A program made the position numbers and the translations under genes. The notes under the pieces were generated by a model. That model saw only the letters and a program-made list of their open reading frames with translations. It searched no databases and was not told the DNA's origin. A stretch of 64,000 bases of DNA. It comes from Nemopilema nomurai. Lineage: Eukaryota > Cnidaria > Scyphozoa > Rhizostomeae > Rhizostomatidae. This document shows, piece by piece, positions 47,001 through 58,400 of this stretch. Every line of letters begins with the position of its first letter. The stretch's first letter is position 1. Location of the stretch: contig ML133387.1 in assembly GCA_003864495.1 (NCBI GenBank), forward strand, positions 1,673,905-1,737,904, read 5' to 3'.

Positions 47001-50000
47001 CGATAGGCTTCTGCACCGTTGTAGCTTTTTATGTCTATCACTGGGGTCAAACGACAGAAAAGTCTGGAAAATAAAAGGCGATTTTTGCTGGTGGATAAAA
47101 CAGCTAAGAAGACGGAGAACATTTGTTTCTTGCAAGCCTTTTCCCACAAAGCTTCAGGCTACATTTAGATCGCTCCTTTGACTAGACCTTAAGCCTCCCC
47201 AAGAAAACGTATTGGATACAAGCATTTGCCAAGCTGCTGGCCTCAAATCTATTCAATTCTCATATAAAGAACCTTAAGAAGGCATTAACAGTTCTTCAAA
47301 ACTTGCACTCCTCGATTATAAGAGACAACTTTCCTAGATGAGAACGATTCTCACTGTTGAAGCTTAGGGAATGATGAAATTGCTCGGTACAGATTAGGAG
47401 GCCATGTCAAGTACTGGAGTCTGGGCCCTAGTACTGGAGTCTGGGCCCTAGTACTGGAGTCTGGACCCTAACGGTGTTGCAATTCAGGACTTACAAAGTA
47501 TCGTTGCTTGTAAACGCATTACATTTCAGAGGCCAAGCATATTCTGGCTGTGGAAGAAGCTTTGAAAACATTAAAATAAGTACTTTCTGGTGTTTCCGCT
47601 ACAGTATTGGAATACATTTCTCTTCAAAACCGGCCTTTTGAAGTTATTAGATTTTATCTTGAATTTCTTAGCTATCAGTTCTTTTCTGCGATCTAGCAAT
47701 AACAGTTATTGGAAAACATACCGCTTTTACAGTTTCTGCAAGCAACATAATAGCTCAAAATTCTGATTCTTAAAAGCCGTTGATTAAAAAGCACCAAACA
47801 TCCAGCATGGATCATCGCAGCTTGCGATAATATCAGGATAAGAAACAGCTACATTATCTCACCTGGCACACTCGTTTATCAAATCGGCTTCTTTCTGCTC
47901 GTTCAAGTACTAAAAAATCAAAATTAGATTCAGCTCTCTGTTGAAGTGTTATTTAAAAAAGAAATAATTTGGCAGCTACGAATCGATGTGAAGAACATTA
48001 AGTATAACTGTTTAAAACTGAGTGAATAATTTTCCATTTATACGCAACCGCTTCTATTGAGAATAACAACCTACAGTGACCTCCTAAAGATAAATTCGCA
48101 TCAAATGACGTTTCCTTGAATCGTTGACTGTAAAGGGGTAAGTTAAAGGACTCGATGCCTTCAGAGCTTGCCTAACAACGAGATGTCAAGCGATGCCAAG
48201 CTAACATAAGTTTGAGTGGCTGCTTTAGTTGATTGCACAGTAACATAACTGACTGCAGCCGTGTCGCAATTACCGTCACAGGAGTGCCAGACAACTTGAT
48301 GTGACTTCTAAAAGTATCAAGGTTTGTCAGAGCACACGTTATTTCAAATGAACGCCAAAGGTTGCCTATACAAGCTAGCGAGGAAAACTAACAATAAATT
48401 GAGGTCATCTACCATTTCAAAGGAAAGGGGTCACAGAGTTGGTGGTCCGACTACATTGTTAAGAGAACAATGCGAATTGCAAGCCAATTACTACCCTGGT
48501 CATCTACATTAATCGTCTGGTGACCTATAGATATGGTAGCCTACGTTCACTGGTGTGATACAAGAGGGAAATGAAACGTAACATAAATATTATTGGCGCT
48601 TTGAGTGAGTTAGTTTGGAGACAATCCTTAAAAAATCTTCTTTCACCAAAACACTGACAAGCCCTTTGAAACGTCTGATGCATGTAAAAAAGGCAAGAAA
48701 AAAATAATGTACCTATGCAGTACTGTAAAGAAAATGCATATTGGGGTTCCACGAAAACCTAAATCATGTGGTCGACGAAGGAAGGAATTTGGGGTCGAAA
48801 GAGATGATACCAAATGACAAAAAGACTTTTTAGAAGATGGTCTCCTAGAAAACTGCTGTAAACTTCAACAAACAGGGAAGCTATGTGAAGAAGAGACAGC
48901 AGCAGGCAGAAAAGTATAATGGGTCTTATTCTTGCCTGCCTTTCAATTTGTACAGAACAGCATCACAGTGTTATGTTCAAGTTTGAGGAGGTCTGAATAT
49001 TAAGTAAGGTTAGGAAGGTATAGGAATTAGAATTTTTAGGTAACAGAATTTGTGAGAAAACAAGGCAAGATATAATTTAGGAAGTAGAAACGACTGGAAG
49101 AACAAATGGTTGAAAATAAATGTTTAGAGATGTCTTCAGCAAACAGACAAGCAACACAACAAATAAAGTTTAAATTTCAGACAAACATTTAGTTAGACCT
49201 AAAGAATGCACACTAAATAAACTGTAGACTGAATTGTGAGGATTAAAGATATCAGGTTTCTACCACAAATTCGATCATTTTTGGAGGATTATTGTCTCTA
49301 GATGAGTTTGGACTGGATCACCTTTTTGGCAAGGAAAGATTAAATGCAAAGTTTACATAAACGTATAAAGTTTGTGATCAATTAATTGCTTATAAAAGCC
49401 CACTGACCTGTTTACAATACTTTGCATCAACAACAGTAATTATACCATCCAAATAAAGGTCTGAGCAGAGCTCCTCATCAAGCCAAAAAATTCCTGCTAT
49501 AGGACCAGGATCAGCCAGACCTGTAGTCTCCAATAGTATGTAATCAAACTTCCCTCTTTTCTGCATGAGGGTCTCAATTGCTTTTACACCATTGTCCCTA
49601 GCAAATAGGGACAAGAAGACATGGGATGTTGATAAAAATCTGGAAATTACTTTCTTCAGACAAAAGTAGGTTGGCAGCTTCAGGTTAATAAGGCCTCTCC
49701 TTTCATTTGAAAGTTATCTAACTGACCTCGAGGTAGATAGGAAAAAAGTAAGGAAAAGGGTGTTCAGTTGGTCAATGCCTGATGATTTTGAAATATGCCT
49801 AGTATCAGAGCAGGCTTAAACAGTATCAGACTTCTGAGCATAATCAAGCAATGATTAAGCAAAAATTCAATGAATTCCATGACAATAAAAAAGCTCCATA
49901 CTTCACTGAGCAACAAAGACACCCATTCCGCAACTCAAGCCATTCTTCATAGAGTTCCCCCTCTTGTCCAACAGTTAGTGCTTGCTCCAATGCAGAGCCT

Positions 50001-51914
50001 AAAACAAGTAATTTATTTTTTTCATCTCAGACTAACTTGCAAATAAAGATTGCTAAGTAGAATAAGATTTAAATCATATTTATAAAAGTTTGAAAAAAAT
50101 TGTTTCTCTGAGTGACTTTTTTCGGCACAAAGGATTGAAAATGACAAAACAGTTATTTTATTACAGATTGGATAAATGGAGTATAAGGACAACAAAGAGG
50201 GACGAAAATTATATTGAATGAACAAAAACGTAGTAAAGGCCCATGGAAACATAGAAGACGAAAAAATCAATTTCAATGATAGACTACCCAGTGGAATTCA
50301 GTCAAATTTAGCTTAGTTCATTTTTGTTACACAAATACATAAATTCCTACATTTATTCATAGATAAGTACATCTTCAGATGAGTGGGGAACCATGAAAAC
50401 AGGCTTGTCAAAATGCAGAGTTAGTCTTTTGATTCTTTTTTCTTTGTGTTTGTCTAGCTCTACGTTAATGTATTGAGCACTCTTACGGAAACTGATACAC
50501 AGACATTGTAAATTCCTACATATATACTTCATTCTTATGAGAATACCAACAATTTGACTCTGATTAAAAGCTTTCTCCTGTATGTTTAGAACAATACAAA
50601 ACCTGTATGTTCTAACATGCAAAAGGCATTACGGTTCAATAATAAATTGTTAAAACTTTTGAAACACATAAAGTTTAATGGAGCTTGCTGGTTCACAGAA
50701 AAATACAGTTTTCGTATTTTAGAAAGATGCCTACCAAATTCTAAAGTTAGACAAGCCTGCTTAATCATAAAAATAATTTGTTAAGGGTACTAAATTTATC
50801 TTCTGAATCATGCAGATGATACTAAGAGGTGTATGTGGCCTAGCAGCTTATAGGATTATTGATATATATTGTTTCCAAAAAATAGATGGCAGATATAAGA
50901 ATAAGTGACTTTTAATTGAAGAACTACATATAAGATTGATACACCACCTTCACCAAACTCATTCAAAATAACTGCAATTTTCTTGTTGTGCTGCTCAGTA
51001 AGAATGTAGTTAAGAAGTGTGGTTTTCCCAGATCCTGTGAACAGGAATATATTGATTTTATATTCTCCCTAAGATTTCTCTGCCTTGTTACTTGGGGTAA
51101 CAAATGCAAAAACAGAAAAAGAGGTAGTCCTCTTCATTGTTTAAGTACAGGATAAAATTAAGCCTTAATTCTCCATAACTTAATGCTTATAATTAAATGA
51201 CAGGGCATGGTATGAGTTGCCAGGATGGCTCAGTAGCTAGAGGCACTGACTGCAGACCCAAAGGTCCGTAATTCAAGTCCCTGGCATTACCAAACTTGCA
51301 CATAGGGTAAGGACAGTTGCCAGCATTTGGTAATCCCAGGTATAAGGAATCAAGAGGTGTGGTCACATTGAAAGGAAGGACCAGGACATAAAGCTTCCAC
51401 ACGGATATTGAGTTTTGTCTTAAATAAAAGGAGACAACCCTTTTATGCCTACCTATGCCTGCCTTTTACATAATCTCTTGTGAATTTTTGACTTATCAGT
51501 TCTCTTACTTACAAGTCTCTAACTTCAAAGATTGCATGACACTTGCATAAAACAACATTTTGCTTCCTGCATTCACCCATCAATCCTCTAATTGATTCTT
51601 TTATGCATTCTTCACTAACAAAGGAAGATTGAAGAAATTGTTTTCATCTTCAATATACTTTTTAAAAGTAAGATTTGGGATTATAGCTTTTGTTCATAAA
51701 TAACTCTTTAGTATTATTAGTCAGCGGTAATTACTGGCATAACTTTTGCTTGCAAAAGTGCAATAAGGTCCAGCAAAAATTAAATAAGCATTTAAATAAG
51801 CAGTTAACTGTGCTCACCTAAGAAACCAGTAATGATAGTAACAGGGATTTTCTGCACTGGCATAATAGAAACAAGCTCCGGACATTCGTCTTCATCTTCT
51901 TCAGAGCTTTTCAT
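38036..51914 (-). CDS. ZNG1: Zinc-regulated GTPase metalloprotein activator (CobW/COG0523 family)
   Basis: Thirteen exons with GT-AG borders and matching phases give 368 aa (human about 395): 51914-51818, 51034-50948, 49998-49902, 49597-49408, 47909-47863, 46081-45995, 44647-44603, 42966-42913, 42662-42593, 42283-42215, 40100-40035, 39137-39014, 38109-38036. The family hydrolyses GTP to pass zinc to METAP1 in the cytosol. Visible are the N-terminal METAP1-docking motif CPELVSI (residues 11-17), Walker A GFLGSGKTT (30-38), the metal motif GCLCC (87-91), LLETTG, NKCD (184-187, guanine specificity) and the CobW C-terminal domain (about 255-365, ending in LLWEK..., RTNRIILIG and KNLDNDKI). The start is the first ATG before the docking motif. 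No stop or frameshift interrupts it. Introns hold a minisatellite, a SINE and a short tandem repeat. Confidence 0.95.
40219..41823. repeat. 30-bp minisatellite in ZNG1 intron 10
   Basis: About 53 copies of a 30-bp unit containing AAGAAAGCAAGAAAAGTCAT and GTCAGATTAC, with frequent 1-2 bp length changes in the A-tracts and a recurring ATATCAGTTT variant. No plus-strand frame contains a stop, so three overlapping frames of 477-560 codons appear ([20 protein letters not shown] and [10 protein letters not shown]). They are antisense to ZNG1, and slippage keeps swapping the frames. This is read as non-coding satellite. It ends about 120 bp from the exon 11 acceptor. Confidence 0.95.
47410..47470. 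repeat. 20-bp tandem repeat, three copies, in ZNG1 intron 5
   Basis: The unit GTACTGGAGTCTGGGCCCTA occurs three times, the last with one change. No gene function is evident. Confidence 0.9.
51218..51430 (+). mobile_element. tRNA-derived SINE, copy 2, in ZNG1 intron 1
   Basis: The head has TGGCTCAGTAG (A box, from 51226) and TAATTCAAGTCC (B box, 51269-51280), then the same body as 36562-36815 (GAAGGACCAGGACA and others) with more substitutions, notably in the B box. It is antisense to the host gene. It is older than copy 1, to judge by its divergence. Confidence 0.8.
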
Positions 51915-54900
51915 ACTTCTGCTAAGTTGAATTTCACTAAAAATGCTTGTCAAAATTGATTATTTCGCCAAACTCATCACGTAATGTTTTCTTTTTACGT
52001 CTGTACACTGAGCTTTAATGCTCACGATTATAAAAATGGTAGGCTGACCAGCCTCGATTTCACCATATTTGCCGCCATTTGGGGGTAATTCAAAAAGGAG
52101 AGAGTCTTCCCAAATAAGGCATAGCAATGCAAGGGGAACGGCTGGAGGACCTTTGCCTCCTCCCACGTTTTGTGAAATTGCCGAAAATTACAAGCAATGA
52201 ACTACAAATAGAATTTCTTTATATGGTTTGGCCCCCTCCACTTTTTAGACCCCCAACTTTTCTCACGTCTCCGCGGTGCCGGCAAATATTTCAAAAGATA
52301 AAACACAAGAATAAAATAAATTGAGTGTAAAAGATATATTTGTGGCTAAATTAGCAGATCTGCAAAACATTCTATCATCATGCAGGATATGATGTAGCGA
52401 TTAAATTATGTATACCAAACAGTAGCCTGGTCGGGCTAGGTAAACACGGGATTAAGGGAGAATACGAAATTTTTGTTCTGAGTACATACAGTTAAGTTTC
52501 CACTGATTGTACCATGTGATTTTATCAGGCGGATTGTCTAGGGGCAATACCCTATACCTTAATTCACCTCAAATGTACCTCAAAAGGAACTTAATTCTTT
52601 AATTTTGTTGTTGCTTGTTGCATTTTTGGCGACCTACTTGGCTTGTCTACATGACTACTTGGTCCATTTCTTGGTGCTGGCTATATGACAATCATTGAGT
52701 ACTTCCTTTCCAAGGAATGAGTTTAAAATCAAAAGCCATCGATAATTCCTGCCCTTCTTTAGGCAAGCGTTAGAAAACCAACCAAGTTAAATCTAAACAA
52801 AAGTTATCATGTGGGTGAAGATAAAAACTATGAGTTGCTGTCAAGTACCGGTAAGGGTCTGGCGGCAGAATCAGTAACAAGAGTGATTTTGTCAAAGAAT
52901 GATTTTCCACCATCTTTACTCTGTTATTGACATGGCAGAGAAATTGGCAAGTAACGTATCTTTACCATTACGTAGAAAATAATCGTTGAAAACAATAAAC
53001 ACACGCTAACTGCAAAGTATAGCCTCGGAAAAGAGAAAGGAACAAGAACGCAACTCTCGTTGATCTCGTTATTATTCATGACAAGTGTTCAAAAAAATGG
53101 ATTCCACGTTGAAAATACAAGGGTTTTGAATTGTTGGTGCAAAGCTATCTTGGATTCTTTTTGTACATAAAGGATATACAAAAAAGCTTCGTAAGGCTCG
53201 CTGATCAATCATTGATTATGAGAGATGAGCTCGCTGATCAATCATTGATTATGAGAGATGAGCTCGCTGATCAATCATTGATTATGAGAGATGAGCTCGC
53301 TGATCAATCATTGATAATGAGAGATGAGCTCGCTGATCAATCATTGATTATGAGAGATGACAAAGCAGACCTGATGATTCTTAAAAGCCCCGAACTGTGC
53401 TGGAAGGAATCTTATAATTCAGAATCAATACTATTATTATTCAAAGAAGCAGAAACGTTCTAGTAGAAATTACATGTACACAAATATGATTGTTTGTCAA
53501 CTGTATCAATAAACGTATGCGATTGATTCAATAATTTTTAATAGCAAAGTGTAATATTTACACGGCAAATTGCTTAAATAAAAAGTTTGAAGACCGATCT
53601 TTGTTTAAAACAAACAAATTGTAAAATGAAAAGAATCTACATTCACAGTCATTTAAATATTTTAATACCGTCGTTTCAATACCAGCAGAGAAGAATGCGG
53701 CGAAAAACAAATGTTTTGAAGGTAGAAATCGTCATTTTTGTTAATGGCTTTGAAGCTAAGTAAATTGATTCAAGATGCAATGAAATACATTGGAGTTGTA
53801 ACAGAGTGGTGACAAGTGGATAGGAAATGTGAACAACAACACGAATACAAGAGGACTTTCCTGAAATTCAATACATAGATCTATTCGATATGCAGCTTTG
53901 AAACACTTGTCTAGCGCCACTTCATGTAGCAACTGTTTCGAATGAGAAGGAATGAAAATTTTCCACAGAAAGATTGTAAGCTCTCCTATAACCTCTTTTC
54001 TAAGTACTTATTCCCAGATCTCGAGGCTAATTATAAGAGAAGTTGCAACGTATTTTGAGCACTTGCTGGGCTGTAAACTTTTCCCTCTATTTTAGTCAAA
54101 GACTGAACTCTATGATAACATTGCATTCAGAAGCCCGAAGCTGTCATTTTAGCCCACTGACTGCTTCTCCAAAGGCATTTTTTGTTCGTTTTTGCTAAAA
54201 TGTCCTTCAGCATAAGCGCTTCTCAATGGGTGGTGAGAATGTAGTTTGACTGTTTGTCGTTTATTTGCGTATGTAATTATTACTCTTACCTCGTTTTCGC
54301 CTCTATATATAACCAATCTTTTCATTTACATAGTCGGTCAAAGGGGAGTGGTTTGTTTCTTGCGTTTACCTTTTGCATGAATTCTCAAAGTAACAGATGA
54401 ACCAATAGCGGAATTATCTCTGTTACAGGAAGTTGCAGGGGCTCGCTAACTAGAGAACCGTACATTTCTAAGAAAGCTGTTTTAAAAAGCAGGATGACAA
54501 AGCAACCTTTCTTAAAACTCTATAGACGCTTCTCTATCTATTACAGAAGTAGGCCTTTAGTTTGAAAATCGGGCCAGAAAAAACTCGTGTGGTCAGAAGC
54601 CAAAAAAATGGAAACTTTCTTTTTTCTAGATTGCAACAAAAAGAAAAAGAAATGGAGGAGCCAGGGTAATAAGTGTAGACAAGGGTAAAGTAATCGAGGC
54701 AATCAATGGCTTGTGTGGCAATCGAATCTTTGAGGGGGTTTTGAAAAGGCGCTTTTCCATCTACAGAAGAGCGAAAGGTCCCGACTTGAATAGGCAGAAA
54801 GAATTCCTTCTATCCTCCAGGGGCTTCGGTATCTGTCAGGTTTAAAGTCATTAATCAGATAAAGGAATAGCTAATCAAGAGCCATGAAAGTACTTTTACT

Positions 54901-55415
54901 TTATGTCCTAGATGTGATATTTCCTCCTAGCTGCCTAATACCCCAAGAGGGGGTTGGAATAAATTTGGGGTTCGCAAAAAGTAAGAGGGGTCTGGATATA
55001 TGAGAAGTATCTAGTAAGTAAGTCTTCCCTCAAGGTCTTCAGTACAAACTTTGTTTCATTGGGTAGAAATAAGTTTCCATTATTTGTTGGTTTGAAGAAA
55101 CGCGCCATCAGTGGATCATTTTCAATAATGAACATTTGAAAGTGGAAGAAATTGGCAAAAATCGAAACATCAATAAACGGGCGCCTAAGAGTATAATGTG
55201 CATGTACGAAGGTACATTATCAATGTATACCTTGTCAACGTAAAAGCTTGTTTATCAGTTCTACGACTTTTTCTACTTTTATCATTAACCTGTATAATTT
55301 GAAGATTTTAATTTCCATCAATTTGTTTAATGTCAGATTGTTATTGTACTTACAAATGAAAACTGTATTATAGTATTGAGAGAAGAGGTGGTGTTGTGGA
55401 GGAGATTTGCGCGGC
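51915..55415. other. Divergent intergenic region between ZNG1 and NIM1K
   Basis: 3.5 kb holding the 5' ends of both genes. No TATA box or CpG-rich promoter is evident. A 33-bp tandem repeat (53196-53360) is listed separately. In the NIM1K frame a stop at 55377-55379 precedes the chosen ATG. The other frames (52127-52324, 54935-55135) look like chance. Confidence 0.5.
53196..53360 (+). repeat. 33-bp tandem repeat, five copies
   Basis: Five near-perfect copies of a unit containing CTCGCTGATCAATCATTGAT and TATGAGAGATGAG. The unit length is a multiple of three, so one frame (53131-53463) reads LADQSLIMRDE five times within a 110-codon frame. Copies are almost identical at the DNA level, with no excess of silent changes, so recent tandem duplication explains it as well as coding does. 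No upstream exon or promoter was seen. Confidence 0.9.
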
Positions 55416-58400
55416 ATGACCCGCGTGAGACTCCATGGATACGGATTTTCGACAAGACTCACAGCATTTGAGGATGGAAGGATGGCCGTGGAGGTCGAGC
55501 CTCCGATGGAGGTAAATAACAACGCCAAAAATGGTGAATTTCATAAACCAAATGACCATAGCACCACAATAGACGGTGAGAAAAATGACATTCATCTGAC
55601 GCCGTACGAGAGACTAACGAAAGAGCTCCAAAATGATGAAAAAGTTTTTAAAGAAATCTCTAGTGGAAGACGAATTGGATTCTACCGAATTCGAGGTGAT
55701 CTTGGAAGTGGAAATTTCTCCCAAGTCAAACTTGGATACCATTGTATTGCAAAAGGTAGACAATTAAAGCATGTTCTGGCCTACCGTTTAATCAAACATA
55801 AAGTGCCATTCCAAGCTTACTTTTACGCAACAAAATAAATATTCTCGTCTATTTGTTTGCTTTGCGGGAACTATTTCCCCGGCTTTTTGTTGCATGGTGA
55901 TTTGTTGTTGTTTGTAGATTCAATCTTGAAATTCTTCTCTGTTACGAAAATCAATTGTTTGAGATCGCGAAGAAACACTTTTCGTTCTGCAGTTTTATCT
56001 GACTTCATAACAGTAGGCACTTAAGTCGCCCGATCTCATCTGGAAAACTTAACCCACGTAATCTCTACTGTTTTATGTAATAGAATCCACAGTTGTGCTG
56101 TTTATTGTCGGAAAAATTCTGCTCCTTAGAATCTTTAGATGTCTGAATATTGCCTGTTTGATCTTGATTAGAAACCAGCCGTTGATTCACTCGAATACTT
56201 GTGGTTTCTCGTTGATGCTCTATTTCTATTGGAAACCTTTAAACTATAAAGCTCTAGTTTTCAATGAAGATATTTTTCTTAACACCATGCCTTGTTCTGT
56301 TCGCCGGGCAAGTTTTATGAATTTTAATTATTAACTCCATGCATTTGTGAATTGCACACGTGAAATGTCTAACTAGATTTTCTGTAGCTTCATTTCCTTC
56401 TGTTGTCAAGCCGGTTCAATTACGCTGGATCGAAATTTGAAGCATCCGACATGAAATTATGGCATTCAAATTTGTAGATGGCCTGTGGTCATTTCAAAAG
56501 CCTCAACTTCACAAATCGATAACGCATTTTCACGTGTTTTGCGTCAGTAACACCTTTCGGCTCAATGAGGTCTCATCCCTCCTAATTTTCTGCTTATAAA
56601 GGTGATCGTTTTTACATCTATCTATTAAACACAAGTAGTATTTTTGATCGTATGGCTTCTGCAATTTGACACAGGCACCAATATAGAAATCTTCATATCC
56701 CCGTATTAATTTGAACAATATGTTCCTAGAAAAAGTGGCAATCAAAATCCTGGACAAGACGAAATTGGACCAAAAAACGCAGAGATTGTTGTCTAGGGAA
56801 ATCTCATCAATGGAGAAGCTACGTCATCCCAACATAATTAGAATTTACGAGGTAATCGAGACGCTTTCAAAGGTTTTCATGGTGATGGAGTATGCCAGCG
56901 GTGGGGAGTTATTTCATAAGATATTGAACGAAGGAAAATTGCCTGAAAGGCTTGCAAAAAAGTATTTTTCTCAAGTTGTGTCAGCTGTGAGCCATATGGT
57001 AAGTCGACTCTTTGATTTTTCTTTCATCTTACAATTGTTTTGTTTCTTGGTTGTCTACCTCAACCACTGGTGTCTCCGGACAAATATGAAAGCGCTGCAA
57101 AAACAGCGAATGAGTCCCACAGATAAAGGTAGGTAGAAAAACGACTCTCTATGGAGCAAGAAGTTTAAGTCATCAGGGCTTCCAGAAGACCTTGAACTCT
57201 GTTTGTCCTCTTTCATTTATGCATTTTCAAATTTACCTGTTACCAGTGATGTGCCTTTTAAAGAATGTTTCATAAAATTATCTTTTTTGATAAGGAATCT
57301 ATTTCAACTGGGTCAAAATACCCCTGGCCTGATTGTCTCTATTTCAGTGCTTTCGCATTCTGGTGTCCTGAAGTTACCAACATTCTATCTGGTAAACTAG
57401 TCTTGTAAGATTCAGAAAGAGCCATCTGTGTTTTGAGTTGACTTGTTGGTGCTTCTATTACTGAAGTCCCTAAGTCTACTTTTCATTAATTATTTAAACT
57501 ATCTTTGCTGTTCTGCAATACTAAATAAGCAGCTGTTGCTGGTGAAACATTGTTATTCTTGGATTCATGCAGCTAGTTTGCTTCAAATCACTTAAATTAG
57601 TTCACATGAGCTTCCAATGTTTTGTCCAGCCACTGGTCAAATTATCTGCATTGACTGAGTTTAGGCACAACTATGCTAAAAAACAACAATGCAAAACTTC
57701 AAGTCACAGTCAATTCTAAATGATCACATTTTAGGGTTGTGTTCTATGCAAAGTAGTTTGTGTTGCCAGAACACATTGTTCCTCAACACTGTGAAACTCA
57801 AATTACTATCTTCGACTTTGGTACAAAGTTAACGAAGAGCAGTATTTTGACATATGCTTTGCATTCAAAGTTCTTTCAATTGTTAAAACAGTTTACAGCA
57901 TTGAAAACCATTTGAAGGACATTTCAGTGTGGCATGTTATCTTTTTGAGAGTGGTTTTATGTTCAAATTGGTTTGTCCCACCCTAAACACTTTGTTGTAT
58001 ACAAGTTATATGACCATATACACGTTGCTTGCAATTATAAAGAAGCCCTTTTTAATAAATGTGTGCTATTCTGTCTGCTGGGTAAGATTGGTATCTTATT
58101 TAATGGGCAGAGAAATCAGAGCCAGAGAATGCTACTTTAGCAGCTTCCTAATGCTGCAATAATTGCCAGTCTTTGAACAAGAATGTCTACTCTTTACTTA
58201 CAACATTCAACATAGCTTTTGAAGCTTTAGCTTCAATTTTCTGCCTTGCTCAAAGTAGCAGATATCCCTGTATCAACCAAGTCCTTTTTTTTATATCAGT
58301 GTTCAGGAAATGTTTGATGGTTACATGTTTTTAGTACAATTAGGAAAGGCCGGAAATGAAATTGGTGAATTCCTTTTTGCTTGGTAGCTTTGTTCCATGT

